Part shown: piece by piece, positions 55,864 to 64,000 of the stretch | Layout: every line of letters begins with the position of its first letter | Numbering within the stretch: position 1 is the first letter of the stretch | Program-made: the position numbers and the translations under genes | Assembly: GCF_016892765.1 (NCBI RefSeq) | Contig: NZ_JAFEMD010000031.1 | Span: forward strand, 1 to 64,000 | Reading direction: 5' to 3' | DNA: 64,000 nt | Source: Microvirga arvi | Lineage (GTDB): Bacteria; Pseudomonadota; Alphaproteobacteria; Rhizobiales; Beijerinckiaceae | The notes under the pieces: generated by a model | Database searches by the model: none | What the model saw: the letters and a program-made list of their open reading frames with translations, nothing else | Told to the model about the DNA's origin: nothing

Positions 55864-56852
55864 GGGATCTTCCTCTCTCTGATGATGCAGCGGAAGCCGA
55901 CATGGCTCGTCGAGGTGTCGACCGGCTGCGGGTGACGCGCTGCCGGACGGTAGCGGCGGCAGTAATTGGGCGCGCACAGATGCGAACCGCCCTTCAGCAC
56001 CCGACGCGGGATCCTGATCCCGGGCTCGCAGGGGGCATAGCTCTGGTCCTCGGTCCCGCCTCGCGGGTTCTCGGGAATGCAGCAGGCCTTCGGTGCATCG
56101 GCCGGATGCTTGGGCGTGTAGAAGTCGCTTGTCCATTCCCAAACGTTGCCGATCATGTCGTAGAGGCCGTAGCCGTTGGGCGGGAAGGCCCTCACGGGTG
56201 ACGTCCGCTCGTAGCCGTCGAGATGCGTGTTCTGGAACGGGAAGGCACCCTGCCACGTGTTGGCCATCTGGCGCCCATTCGGGGTAAACTCATCGCCCCA
56301 GGCGAACTCGGCCCCATCGAGCCCGCCGCGGGCCGCGAACTCCCACTCGGCTTCGGTCGGCAGGTCCTTGCCGGCCCATCGGGCATAGGCCACCGCATCG
56401 GCATAGGCGATATGCACGACCGGATGTTCGTCCAGACCCTTGATCGATGAGCCCGGACCATAGGGACGGCGCCAGTTCACTCTGGGCTTCAACGCCCACC
56501 ATTGGCTGAAGTGACGGAGATCGACCGGATAGTCCGGCGGGGTGAACACAAGAGAACCCGCATGGAGCAGGTGCGGCAGGGCACCGGGATAATCCTTCGG
56601 GTCGGGCGCAGTTTCCGCGACCGTGATGTGCCCGGTGGCGCGGACGAAGTCACGGAACTGGCGGTTGGTGACCGGCGTGCGGTCAATCCAGAACCCATCG
56701 ACAGTGACGCGATGGACCGGTGCCTCCTCGGGATAGTGCCGGTCTGACCCCATGTGGAACGTGCTGCCGGGGATCCAGGTCATTCCGTCATGTGCCAGCG
56801 GCGGGTCGATGGAGCCGTCCGGCATCGGTGAGAGTAGACCTGCATCAGCCAT
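55860..56852 (-). CDS. Formylglycine-generating enzyme (sulfatase-modifying factor)
   Basis: 330 residues of the FGE/SUMF1 family. The N-terminus reads MTWIPGSTFHMGSDRHYPEE, then FWIDRTPVTNRQFRDFVR and DLPTEAEWEFAARGG. Two cysteines that bind copper in known FGEs are present in KGGSHLCAPNYCRRYRPAAR. It oxidises the sulfatase active-site cysteine to formylglycine. Start 56852 is a choice between two in-frame ATGs (also 56861); GAGG precedes both. Overlap with the sulfatase gene supports dedicated activation. Confidence 0.9.
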   Translation of the reverse strand: MADAGLLSPMPDGSIDPPLAHDGMTWIPGSTFHMGSDRHYPEEAPVHRVTVDGFWIDRTPVTNRQFRDFVRATGHITVAETAPDPKDYPGALPHLLHAGSLVFTPPDYPVDLRHFSQWWALKPRVNWRRPYGPGSSIKGLDEHPVVHIAYADAVAYARWAGKDLPTEAEWEFAARGGLDGAEFAWGDEFTPNGRQMANTWQGAFPFQNTHLDGYERTSPVRAFPPNGYGLYDMIGNVWEWTSDFYTPKHPADAPKACCIPENPRGGTEDQSYAPCEPGIRIPRRVLKGGSHLCAPNYCRRYRPAARHPQPVDTSTSHVGFRCIIRERKIP

Positions 56853-57051
56853 GGCATCCATCCTCAACGAGGGTGCGCTGTCAGCGTGACGGGCTGGCGC
56901 ACAAGACCAAGACTCTTCGGTAGGCAGTCATCCTAGACGGATTGTGGGATCTCGCTTGACCACGTGAGCCATCGACTTGACCGATGAGGACAACCGCAAG
57001 AACCGTTGCTCCCGTCCTGGGATGTGGCAGTGTCGCCCCTTTCGCGGCCGA

Positions 57052-57093
57052 GGGTCTATCGGGGTCGATCCTGAAATCGATGGGGGTAGACCC
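57052..57093. promoter_or_regulatory. 42-bp two-arm interrupted palindrome between divergent genes
   Basis: Outer arms GGGTCTA (57052-57058) and TAGACCC (57087-57093) and inner arms TCGAT (57065-57069) and ATCGA (57076-57080) are all centred on 57072.5, with six-base spacers. It lies about 200 bp from both the FGE and kinase starts, so it could be an operator for the response regulator or for the AraC protein. Binding is not shown. Confidence 0.55.
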
Positions 57094-57278
57094 TGATTTA
57101 TGCCACCTGCCAGTCTCGTGTCCGGATCTGGCGAGCGGGCAGGTCTGCCGGCCTGCACGCCCACATTGTAACAGGTCGACAGCAGACTGGCTCAGGGTTT
57201 ACCATACGTAATCGGACCGATGGCTCTTGTCGCAACCCCGGTCCCGTTGCGTTGCCCCTGCGGCCGGAGATCGCCGTC

Positions 57279-59024
57279 ATGAGCAATGGCACCGTCCCGG
57301 TGGTTGCGCGATCCCTCTCGGGCATGCAGCCTCGTTTGCGGCGGCGGATCGCCTTGACCTTCATGGCCACCACCATTGCTGCATGCCTCGTCGCTGCGGC
57401 GCTGTTGCTCTCTCGCGCGGCGGAGGAGCGGCACACGATCGATCACCGTGCGCTGGAGGCGGCCAAGGCGCTCTCCTTCGGGTTCGATCAGGAGGTCGCG
57501 GCGGTCAATTATCTCCTCAAGGGATTGTCGAAATCCCCGGCGCTCCTCTCAGGTGACGTCAAGGCCTTCTACGACCAACTCAAAGCCACGCCCGTTCCGG
57601 AAGGCTCGTGGCTGGTCCTCAACGACCTCGAGCGGCAGGTCGCCAACACTTTGCGCCCGTACGGATCGCCGCTGCCGCGTCATGTCGATTTCCCGAACTA
57701 CCGCGAGGCCCTTGAGCGGATCCGGGATCGAAGATGGGCCGTCTCCGGCCGGATGCTTGCTCCATTGAAGGGCAGCATCGTCGTGGCTCTCAGCCTCCGG
57801 CTCGACGGTCCGGACGGTCTGATGGACGGGCATCTCACGATCATCCTGACGGAGGTGCGGCTGGGCACGATCCTCGATGACCAGACACTTCCGGCCGGCT
57901 GGGTGAAGGGACTCTACGACCGCAAGTTCCAGCCGATCGTGGCCGACAGGGACGGTCACAAAGGGTCGGACCTGCCGGTTCCCGCAGCCCTGGCCAGCCG
58001 CCTCGCCGAAGCGGGACCGGACAGCACGATCACGGGAACCATGGAGACCATAGATGACCGTGGGATCCCGGTCTTCGTCACCTACCGTCATTCGGGCGCG
58101 ACGAACTGGACGAGTGTGGTCACGGTGCCGCTGACCGATCTCAATGCACCAGTCTCCGCCGCATTGTGGCGGATGGCCGGACCGGCATCTCTTCTCCTGC
58201 TCGCTGGAGGAATCGCCGCCTGGCTCACGGCCCGCCAAGTTGAGCAGCCGCTCCGAACGCTGTCCGATCAGGTCACCGGGGCGAAGAAGCAGGTCAACGA
58301 ACTGTCGGGACAGCTGCTCGCCCTCCAGGAAGAGGAGCGGCAGCGAATTGCCCGCGAGCTGCACGATTCTACGGCGCAGCACCTGGTGGCAGCAAACCTC
58401 GGACTGGCAGGTCTCGAGAGAACGGTCGTAGTTACTCCGGAAGCCCGCTCCGCATTTGCGGAGATTGAGAACCTGCTCAACGAGGCGCTCCGGGAGCTGC
58501 GCATCTTCACTTATCTGCTGCATCCGCCGAATCTGGCAAAGGACGGCCTCCAGGCCACATTGCGGGACTTTGCCGAGGGCTTCGCGGGGCGCACGGGGCT
58601 CGTTGCGCGGATTCGGATTCCGGAGGAGGTCGATGAGTTGCCGCTCGAACTCCAGCGGGCGATTCTGCGCGTGGTGCAGGAGGCGCTCACCAACGTTCAT
58701 CGGCATGCCGATGCTTCGCACGTATCGGTCAAGGCCCGAATTACGTCCGGGCGAGTGATCGTCCGCATCCGCGACGACGGACATGGGATGGTAAGGCGGG
58801 ACCGGCCGGATGGATCGCTCCGTCTCGGTGTCGGCGTTGCAGGCATGCAGGCGCGCCTGGAGCAGTTCGGCGGCAGCCTGAGAATCCGGACGAGTTGGAG
58901 TGGCACCAGCCTCCTCGCGATGGTCCCCTTTCTTCGGACCGGTCGGGCACGGCCAGGGCCCCGACGTATGCGAATGGTGTGGCTGTCAGATCAGGCCGAG
59001 GCAGACGGCGAGACCCTCTCCTGA
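57279..59024 (+). CDS. Sensor histidine kinase, NarX/DegS type
   Basis: 581 residues from ATG 57279. One transmembrane helix (LTFMATTIAACLVAAALLL), a large extracytoplasmic sensor of about 250 residues, a second helix (PASLLLLAGGIAAWL), then the HisKA_3 dimerisation segment with the phosphoacceptor His in IARELHDSTAQHLVAANLGL. The ATPase part has VVQEALTNVHRHADAS, RIRDDGHGM and GVAGMQARLEQFGG. The sensor does not match a domain I can name. It is followed by its likely NarL-type partner 134 bp on. Confidence 0.9.
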   Translation: MSNGTVPVVARSLSGMQPRLRRRIALTFMATTIAACLVAAALLLSRAAEERHTIDHRALEAAKALSFGFDQEVAAVNYLLKGLSKSPALLSGDVKAFYDQLKATPVPEGSWLVLNDLERQVANTLRPYGSPLPRHVDFPNYREALERIRDRRWAVSGRMLAPLKGSIVVALSLRLDGPDGLMDGHLTIILTEVRLGTILDDQTLPAGWVKGLYDRKFQPIVADRDGHKGSDLPVPAALASRLAEAGPDSTITGTMETIDDRGIPVFVTYRHSGATNWTSVVTVPLTDLNAPVSAALWRMAGPASLLLLAGGIAAWLTARQVEQPLRTLSDQVTGAKKQVNELSGQLLALQEEERQRIARELHDSTAQHLVAANLGLAGLERTVVVTPEARSAFAEIENLLNEALRELRIFTYLLHPPNLAKDGLQATLRDFAEGFAGRTGLVARIRIPEEVDELPLELQRAILRVVQEALTNVHRHADASHVSVKARITSGRVIVRIRDDGHGMVRRDRPDGSLRLGVGVAGMQARLEQFGGSLRIRTSWSGTSLLAMVPFLRTGRARPGPRRMRMVWLSDQAEADGETLS

Positions 59025-59158
59025 AGTTTCAGGGTCTGCCTCCTGCTGTTTCAGGGTTTCGCTCAGGTGGGCGTCACATCCGGGCAGTGTATCCTGTGTT
59101 AGAGATTCGGGCTCACCGGAAAGGGCGCTGTACCGGGTCGCCGGAGGGGAGTCTCGCG

Positions 59159-59791
59159 ATGACGCGCATCCTGATCGCCGACGATCACGACGTGGTCCGC
59201 TCCGGAGTCCGGGCCATCTTGGAGGGCCATGAAGGCTGGGAGGTCGTTGGCGAAGCGCGGGATGGCAAAGAGGCCATTGACCAAGCCTTGGCGATCCGGC
59301 CCGATATCGTGGTCCTCGACTACGGCCTACCGTTGCTGAACGGTGTCGAGGCCACCCGGCAGATCAAGGCCCGCGTGCCCGGCGTCGAGGTCCTGATCTT
59401 CACCATGCACGACACAGACAGCTTGGTCAGGGATGTCCTCGAGGCAGGCGCCCGCGGCTTCCTGCTCAAGTCCGACGCCCGGCAGTTCCTGGTTTCGGCG
59501 GTGGAGAGCCTGGCGGCCCATAAGCCGTTCTTCACCGGCAATGTCTCCGAGGCCCTGCTCGAGAGCTACTTGGCGAAGGGATGCACGCACGAGTCCGTGC
59601 TGAGCTCGCGCGAGAAGGCTGTGGTGCAGCTCATCGCCGAGGGCAGGACCAACAAGCAGATTGCCGATATCCTTAGTATCAGCACTAAGACCGTCGAGAC
59701 CCATCGCGCGCTGGCCCTGCGCAAGCTCAACCTCGAAACGACGGCAGCGCTGATCCGCTATGCCATCCGCAACGGGCTTGTGGAGGCCTGA
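59159..59791 (+). CDS. NarL/LuxR-type response regulator
   Basis: 210 residues from ATG 59159 (GGAGGGGAG ahead). Receiver domain: MTRILIADDHDVVRSGVRAI, phosphoacceptor Asp in PDIVVLDYGLPLLN, LIFTMHD and the lysine in GFLLKSD. C-terminal LuxR HTH: LSSREKAVVQLIAEGRTNKQ and SISTKTVETHRALALRKLNL. It should be phosphorylated by the upstream kinase and bind inverted-repeat DNA; the palindrome at 57052-57093 is a candidate site. Regulon otherwise unknown. Confidence 0.92.
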   Translation: MTRILIADDHDVVRSGVRAILEGHEGWEVVGEARDGKEAIDQALAIRPDIVVLDYGLPLLNGVEATRQIKARVPGVEVLIFTMHDTDSLVRDVLEAGARGFLLKSDARQFLVSAVESLAAHKPFFTGNVSEALLESYLAKGCTHESVLSSREKAVVQLIAEGRTNKQIADILSISTKTVETHRALALRKLNLETTAALIRYAIRNGLVEA

Positions 59792-59894
59792 TCATGACCC
59801 TCGTTCGTGCCGCCGTCGGTATTCCGAGCTGCCGATCCTTCCGGTACCTGATCCAGGATAGAGCAGGGATGCTCCTCGTTGATAGGAGGCTGGC

Positions 59895-61076
59895 ATGAGA
59901 CCGATGTCCAAACATGTGTTCGTATGCCCTCCTGATCAGGTGGACTTCAGCGGCTTGGCAACGAATGTGCCTGCGCATGGAGCCGCCCGGCAGGCGGGAA
60001 CGAAAGGTGTGATCCGCATCGGCGTTGCATGTGAAGTCTGTCCCCTCCTGCGCGAGTTCGGGGTGGATCCTGGCGACGTAATCCGTCAGGTCGGCCTGGA
60101 CCCGGGGCTCTTCGAGGACGAGAACAACATCATTCCGTATGCGGCCCTGGGACGCCTGCTCGCGGCCTGTGTCGTACACACACATTGTCCGCACTTCGGA
60201 CTTCTTCTCGGCCAGAGAGGAACGCTCTCATCGCTAGGCCCGATCGGAGGCCTGCTGCAACACTCGGCGACAGTGGGTGAGGCCCTGTCGGCCTATGTCA
60301 GACACCTGCATCTCCATGACCGTGGTGCTGCCCCTACGCTGCTGGATTACGGGGACGTGGTCGCCTTGGGCTATGCGATCTATGAGCAGGGCGTCGAGGG
60401 TCCTGAACAGATCTCGGATGCCGCCATGGCGATGGCAACGAATGTGCTACGGGCGCTGTGTGGGCCGGATTGGGTGCCTGAGGAGGTGCTGCTGCCCCGA
60501 CGCCTGCCCGCCGATCCGGGACCGTACCGGCGCTTCTTCAAGGCGCCCGTGCGTTTTGATCAGGAAACCGCCACCCTGGTCTTTCCGGCCCGTTGGCTTG
60601 ACCACCGCATCGTGGGCGCGAACCCGATCTTTCGCCAAGTTTTCGAGGCCCATGTTCGGGAACTTGAGGCCGCCGGAGCGGGCGACTGGAAGGACAGCCT
60701 GCGCCGCATGCTGCGAACCGAGATCCTGACGACCCGTTGCTCGGCCGCGACGATTGCGGATCGCTTCGCCGTTCATCGCCGCACCTTGAGCCGGCATCTG
60801 CAAGCCGAGGGTGCAGGCTTTCAGAGCCTTGTCAACGAGACCCGATTCGAGATCGCCCGCCAGTTGTTGAGCCAGACCAAGATCCCGCTCAGCGAGATTG
60901 CCGTGGCGCTCGGCTATTCCGAGGCGAGCGCCTTCACGCGAGCCTTCCGCCGCTGGGCGGGGCAATCGCCGGCGGCTTGGCGCATGGAACACGGTCCGGG
61001 TCGATCCAGTCATCCAGTTGCTGGATCGCAGAACCACAACGGGCGACAGATCAGCAAGGCAGAGATCCGGGGATAG
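59895..61076 (+). CDS. AraC-family regulator with Arabinose_bd-type N-domain
   Basis: 393 residues. AGGAGG lies five bases before ATG 59895. The N-terminal region (about 40-220) resembles the Arabinose_bd/OruR ligand domain (LLREFGVDPGDVIRQVGLDP, LGRLLAACVVHTHCPHFG). The C-terminal double HTH reads FAVHRRTLSRHLQAEGAGFQ, QLLSQTKIPLSEIAVALGYS and SAFTRAFRRWAGQSPAAWR. It directly follows the two-component genes on the same strand; target unknown. Confidence 0.88.
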   Translation: MRPMSKHVFVCPPDQVDFSGLATNVPAHGAARQAGTKGVIRIGVACEVCPLLREFGVDPGDVIRQVGLDPGLFEDENNIIPYAALGRLLAACVVHTHCPHFGLLLGQRGTLSSLGPIGGLLQHSATVGEALSAYVRHLHLHDRGAAPTLLDYGDVVALGYAIYEQGVEGPEQISDAAMAMATNVLRALCGPDWVPEEVLLPRRLPADPGPYRRFFKAPVRFDQETATLVFPARWLDHRIVGANPIFRQVFEAHVRELEAAGAGDWKDSLRRMLRTEILTTRCSAATIADRFAVHRRTLSRHLQAEGAGFQSLVNETRFEIARQLLSQTKIPLSEIAVALGYSEASAFTRAFRRWAGQSPAAWRMEHGPGRSSHPVAGSQNHNGRQISKAEIRG

Positions 61077-61142
61077 CCTTGATCGAGGGAAGGATGCCGG
61101 GCGGGAGACAGCAGCCCCTATTGTTGATCCGAAGAGCGCTCC

Positions 61143-61394
61143 TCAGCAGTCCGAGCAGATCCCCTTTTCGACCTCACGGTCGATCCGCTTATTTTGCCGT
61201 TCCATCTGCTGGGTGGCGATCGCATCATTCGTCGAAAATTCGTTCCGCGGCTGTGTTACCGCTTCCCGTTCGAGGGTCCGTTCCGACGGGATCACGATCT
61301 CACCGTCGCGGACTGGAGGATTGGGACCCTGAGCCCAGCCCGGTGTGGTGGTCGCCAGGATGCCGAGTGCGGCGAGCAACATGAGGCGCAGCAT
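61143..61394 (-). CDS. Small secreted protein, 83 residues
   Basis: AGGAGA is seven bases before the ATG. Signal peptide (MLRLMLLAALGILATTTPGW), then a charged, proline- and glutamine-containing mature part ending EVEKGICSDC with a C-terminal cysteine pair that could bind metal or form a disulfide. No family recognised. Confidence 0.7.
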   Translation of the reverse strand: MLRLMLLAALGILATTTPGWAQGPNPPVRDGEIVIPSERTLEREAVTQPRNEFSTNDAIATQQMERQNKRIDREVEKGICSDC

Positions 61395-61734
61395 TGTCGT
61401 CTCTCCTGCATGGAAGCCATTTCAAGGTCAGATTACCACCTGCGGCATGGGTCGGCTTGACGGAAGAGGACAAGAAATCGACCAGTGTGGACATCGAGGC
61501 AGATCCAGACGTTGTTCTTGTCCGGCATGCCGCAAGCTCCTGTCCCGAATTGCCAAGTCAGCCTCTCCATCGGTCAAGCACTGGTGTGAAGACGGCAGGC
61601 TAGAATGCGGACAGGAGGTTCAGAGACTTTTCAAGGCATCACATGGTGTGCCGCCGCCTGGGCCGCTGCAGGCCACACCCTCCCACACTGCCCGGGATCA
61701 TGAATTGTCAGTCAACGATCCAGCTTGACCGCTC
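61395..61734. other. Intergenic, no gene seen
   Basis: About 340 bases between two minus-strand genes. Only short frames; no recognisable product, no obvious operator. Confidence 0.4.
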
Positions 61735-62634
61735 TCAGAACCGTGCGCTGATGCCGAGGATCGGTCCGTGCTGGAGCATGTCGAACTCGTAGCGCTGGCG
61801 TCCTTCGCCCTGGACATAGTCGACATAAAGCGCCCGGTATCCGACTACGCCCGAGAAGGTGACGCCTTGGTAGGTGCCGAGTTCGAATCCGTAGGCGCCG
61901 ATAGCCTGCCAGGAGAAGTCGCTTCCGACCCCGAACCCTCCGATGTCCCCTCGTAGCTGGAGTTCGTGACCCGGTGCCAACGCATAGCGCACACGGGCTC
62001 CGATCATGGGGTCGAGCCAGTCGACCGAGCCGGAACGAGCGAACGCTCTGGCGCCGGTCACCTCGAGATCGCCGACCTCAACCGTGCCCGTCACGCCGAA
62101 TGACAGATCCCCTTCCTGATACCAGTAGCGGGCGCCGGCGAGGATGTCGAACGCGAGCGGGCCTGAGCGCGCGACCTCGTAGGCGGCACCGATTTCGGCG
62201 ATGGCCATCTCGATGTCGAGACTGAGGGACGTGCCGAGCGTTCCCGTGATGCCCGGTGCCAGCGTCCGGCTCCGAACATTGTCCCGCTCCACGCCGATCT
62301 TGCTCCAGACCACGTTTGCCAGGAGACCGAAGGGACCGTTACGGGCCTCGAAGTCGCCCATTAAGGCCACGAGGGTGTCGCTCTCCTCGACGATGTCGAT
62401 GAAGCTAGCATCGACCTTCACGGAGCGTCCGCGCACGGTCTGGGTGCCGTCCAACGCGGTGAGCCAGCCATAGGGTGTCAACCGAAAGGTCCAGCTGGGC
62501 GGAGCGGGAGCCGCGATCACCGGAACGATAGGAGGCGGTCCCAAGTCTGCGGCTTGCGTATCGCTTATGCTCGCGGCGAGAAGGCCCAGTGGGACAATAA
62601 TGCCTGACGACAGCCGATGTGAAAGGTACCGCAT
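61735..62634 (-). CDS. Outer-membrane beta-barrel protein
   Basis: 299 residues with a signal peptide (LGLLAASISDTQAA) and alternating hydrophobic strands through the length, including FRLTPYGWLTALDGTQTV, IVEESDTLVALMGDFEA and LQLRGDIGGFGVGSDFSW. It ends in IRF-like GISARF, the C-terminal phenylalanine used for BAM-dependent assembly. Similar proteins occur as uncharacterised porin-like barrels in Rhizobiales. A G-rich ribosome site lies close before the ATG. Confidence 0.8.
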   Translation of the reverse strand: MRYLSHRLSSGIIVPLGLLAASISDTQAADLGPPPIVPVIAAPAPPSWTFRLTPYGWLTALDGTQTVRGRSVKVDASFIDIVEESDTLVALMGDFEARNGPFGLLANVVWSKIGVERDNVRSRTLAPGITGTLGTSLSLDIEMAIAEIGAAYEVARSGPLAFDILAGARYWYQEGDLSFGVTGTVEVGDLEVTGARAFARSGSVDWLDPMIGARVRYALAPGHELQLRGDIGGFGVGSDFSWQAIGAYGFELGTYQGVTFSGVVGYRALYVDYVQGEGRQRYEFDMLQHGPILGISARF

Positions 62635-63038
62635 CGCTCCCCCTTTGGATCGCTAATCCATAACCCCGCCAGCCATGTCATAGCAGCCGAGGTTTCGGTT
62701 CAGGTCAAGACACCAATCGACGGCTGTGGTGAGGCCTAGGATGTTTGTCCTTGGATGCTGCCTCCGGTTTCAGTTGAACCGGATACGGCACTGATGTCCG
62801 CATTTGGTAAGCGAATGGCCCGAGTGGTCAAGCAGGGCGGCTGGATCAGCCTATGATGTCCTCTGCGCACGTAGTTGGGATCTGTGATGCTTCCAGTAAG
62901 CAGAACCCCGTCCGTGGACTGCCTTCGGCATCACGGCTTCTCCAACCAAGGTGTGTACATCGACGTCAAGTGGCATGGGTGGATCCGCAGCGCCTCATGC
63001 ACGTCGCAGACATCGCACAATGCGGATAGGAGGCTTCC
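62635..63038. other. Divergent intergenic region with a palindrome
   Basis: About 400 bases between the barrel gene and the duplicated secreted-protein gene. CCGGTT-N7-AACCGG lies at 62764-62782 and could be an operator. No gene is supported. Confidence 0.4.
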
Positions 63039-63461
63039 ATGAGGACAGTTGCGATTCTCGCCGGGCTCGGTCTTGTGACCTTTGCAGGGCTTGCGGCCGT
63101 GCAGGCCCAGCCTAATCCCATTCAGGGTACGCCCGGCTCGCTCTTCCCCTATGCCACTCCGAACGAGGTCCAGATCATCAACGGCGTGCCCTGCCGCACG
63201 ATTCTCGTCAACGGCACCACGCGGGTTCCGGTGCAGTGCGCCGGCGCGGTTGCGACTGGGACTTTCGATCCGGGCACGACGGGGAGCATTCGTGTCGAGG
63301 AGCCGAGCGGACCGGTCATCTCAGGTCGAGCTATTTCGGGCACGCCCGACTCCCTCTTCCCCTACGCCGCTCCTCACGAGATCAAAATGATCAACGGGGT
63401 GCCCTGCCGTACCATTCTGGTTGACGGAACCACCAGGGTGCCCGTGGAGTGCGCACGATAA
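63039..63461 (+). CDS. Secreted protein made of an internal tandem duplication
   Basis: 140 residues; AGGAGG is five bases before the ATG. A signal peptide (AILAGLGLVTFAGLAAVQAQ) is followed by two copies of one module of about 40 residues. Copy 1 (about 29-68) opens GTPGSLFPYATPNEV and continues INGVPCRTILVNGTTRVPVQC. Copy 2 (about 100-139) opens GTPDSLFPYAAPHEI and continues INGVPCRTILVDGTTRVPVEC. Each copy has two cysteines, likely a disulfide. The copies differ at few positions, so the duplication is fairly recent or under strong constraint. Function unknown. Confidence 0.78.
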   Translation: MRTVAILAGLGLVTFAGLAAVQAQPNPIQGTPGSLFPYATPNEVQIINGVPCRTILVNGTTRVPVQCAGAVATGTFDPGTTGSIRVEEPSGPVISGRAISGTPDSLFPYAAPHEIKMINGVPCRTILVDGTTRVPVECAR

Positions 63462-63522
63462 GGAACCATTGGATCTCTGACACGGGAAGGCGAGCCTCCG
63501 GTTCGCCGAGCGTGCGAAATAA

Positions 63523-63569
63523 GGCCCTGCGGTTGTGCTGAATGTGTCAAGACGAACAACCGCAGGGCC
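63523..63569. terminator. Long inverted repeat after the duplicated-protein gene
   Basis: GGCCCTGCGGTTGT (63523-63536) and ACAACCGCAGGGCC (63556-63569) are a perfect 14-bp stem with a 19-base loop, 62 bases past the stop of the plus-strand gene. No T run follows, so a processing or bidirectional terminator role is possible. Confidence 0.55.
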
Positions 63570-63658
63570 CACCTGTGCGCAGGAATCAGGCGCATTCTGC
63601 GATTGGCAAGGCTCTGGAGAAATTCTCGGCTCTCGACCGACCGCTGCACAGCATGTCG

Positions 63659-63690
63659 GGCGCGTTTCGGCGGATCGCCCGAAACGCGCC
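63659..63690. terminator. Perfect hairpin between convergent genes
   Basis: GGCGCGTTTCGG (63659-63670) pairs with CCGAAACGCGCC (63679-63690) over an eight-base loop. It lies 10 bases past the stop of the minus-strand partial gene at 63701, so it probably terminates that gene, perhaps in both directions. Confidence 0.6.
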
Positions 63691-63700
63691 TCCACTTCGC

Positions 63701-64000
63701 TTACCTTACCAGGCCTGGCGGGGCGACGTAATCGATCGGCCCGAAGGGATTGCGCGATCCGACAAAGGGGCCGTTGGTGATCGGGTCCGGTAGAAGGTTC
63801 AGTCCAAAACGATCACGATTTGGCGCATAGTCCGGGCTCAGTAGATAGGCCTGCGTTTGCGCATAGCCGCTGATGCCACGATTGATCGATCCAACAGGAA
63901 CCACCGGGCCCGGGTCCAAGTAACTGCGAGGCTTCACCCGCAGGACCAGCGGATTGCCCTGTCCGAGGGATTGTGGGGCCTGCCGCAGACGGCTCTGAGC
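63701..64000 (-). CDS. Partial gene, hypothetical proline/glycine-rich protein (C-terminal part)
   Basis: The frame is open from the window edge to its stop at 63701, so the visible portion is the C-terminal 99 residues of a longer protein. It is rich in Pro, Gly and Asn (SYLDPGPVVPVGSINRGI, YLLSPDYAPNRDRFGLNL, FVGSRNPFGPIDYVAPP). No domain is recognised. A GTG at 63937 could be an internal start but is unlikely. Confidence 0.55.
   Translation of the reverse strand, partial: AQSRLRQAPQSLGQGNPLVLRVKPRSYLDPGPVVPVGSINRGISGYAQTQAYLLSPDYAPNRDRFGLNLLPDPITNGPFVGSRNPFGPIDYVAPPGLVR

Overview
The window is GC-rich DNA from an alphaproteobacterium, most likely a Hyphomicrobiales member near Microvirga/Methylobacterium (inference). 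Support comes from a circularly permuted two-piece tmRNA gene, CarD and DUF6894/DUF6665-type small proteins, a Pao-type aldehyde oxidoreductase, a permuted-lineage tmRNA tag, and many small secreted proteins preceded by strong GGAGG sites.

Layout. 1-6178: a tartrate/hydroxy-acid catabolic operon (end of a tripartite tricarboxylate permease, its binding protein, two tandem tartrate/malate-type dehydrogenases, a glycerate kinase/hydroxypyruvate reductase-type protein, and a frameshifted pyruvate kinase). 6480-7946: a diguanylate cyclase and an amidase remnant. 8121-14354: a decaying mobile region with an intact tyrosine recombinase, its broken overlapping partner, an AlpA-like regulator, an unrecognised protein beside a nonsense-split trypsin-like protease, a P4-type integrase with a one-base deletion, and the 3' half of a tRNA-Lys gene with its terminator. 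14709-23653: mostly envelope genes (DUF3616, lipoproteins, LTXXQ protein, orphan amino-acid binding protein, L,D-transpeptidase) and a class III cyclase, ending at a second diverged tRNA-Lys 3' half (24171-24234). 24940-33417: secreted PL7 alginate lyase with RTX repeats, small genes, ssrA, CarD, a hydrolase and trehalose-6-phosphate synthase (GTG start). 33944-37749: paoABC.

39771-46873 is the most interesting block. Two same-direction operons carry redox genes: aldo/keto reductase, cytochrome P460, DUF4405 membrane protein and esterase; then aldo/keto reductase, ApbE and FMN-binding protein. A LysR gene is divergent from the second. A 28-bp operator-like element (23/28 identical) lies upstream of each operon and in the second case abuts the LysR start, so one LysR-controlled periplasmic redox regulon is a reasonable hypothesis.

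47021-64000: AI-2E-type permease, several small secreted proteins, a HAD phosphatase-like protein, then a sulfatase block (alkyl sulfatase, a deletion-scarred sulfatase remnant, an intact Cys-type sulfatase overlapping its formylglycine-generating enzyme), a divergent NarL-type two-component system, an AraC regulator, an outer-membrane barrel and an internally duplicated secreted protein.

Several genes carry single-base frameshifts or stops (pyruvate kinase, ApbE, integrases, protease). Those in the mobile region look like true decay. Those in pyruvate kinase and ApbE could also be assembly errors.
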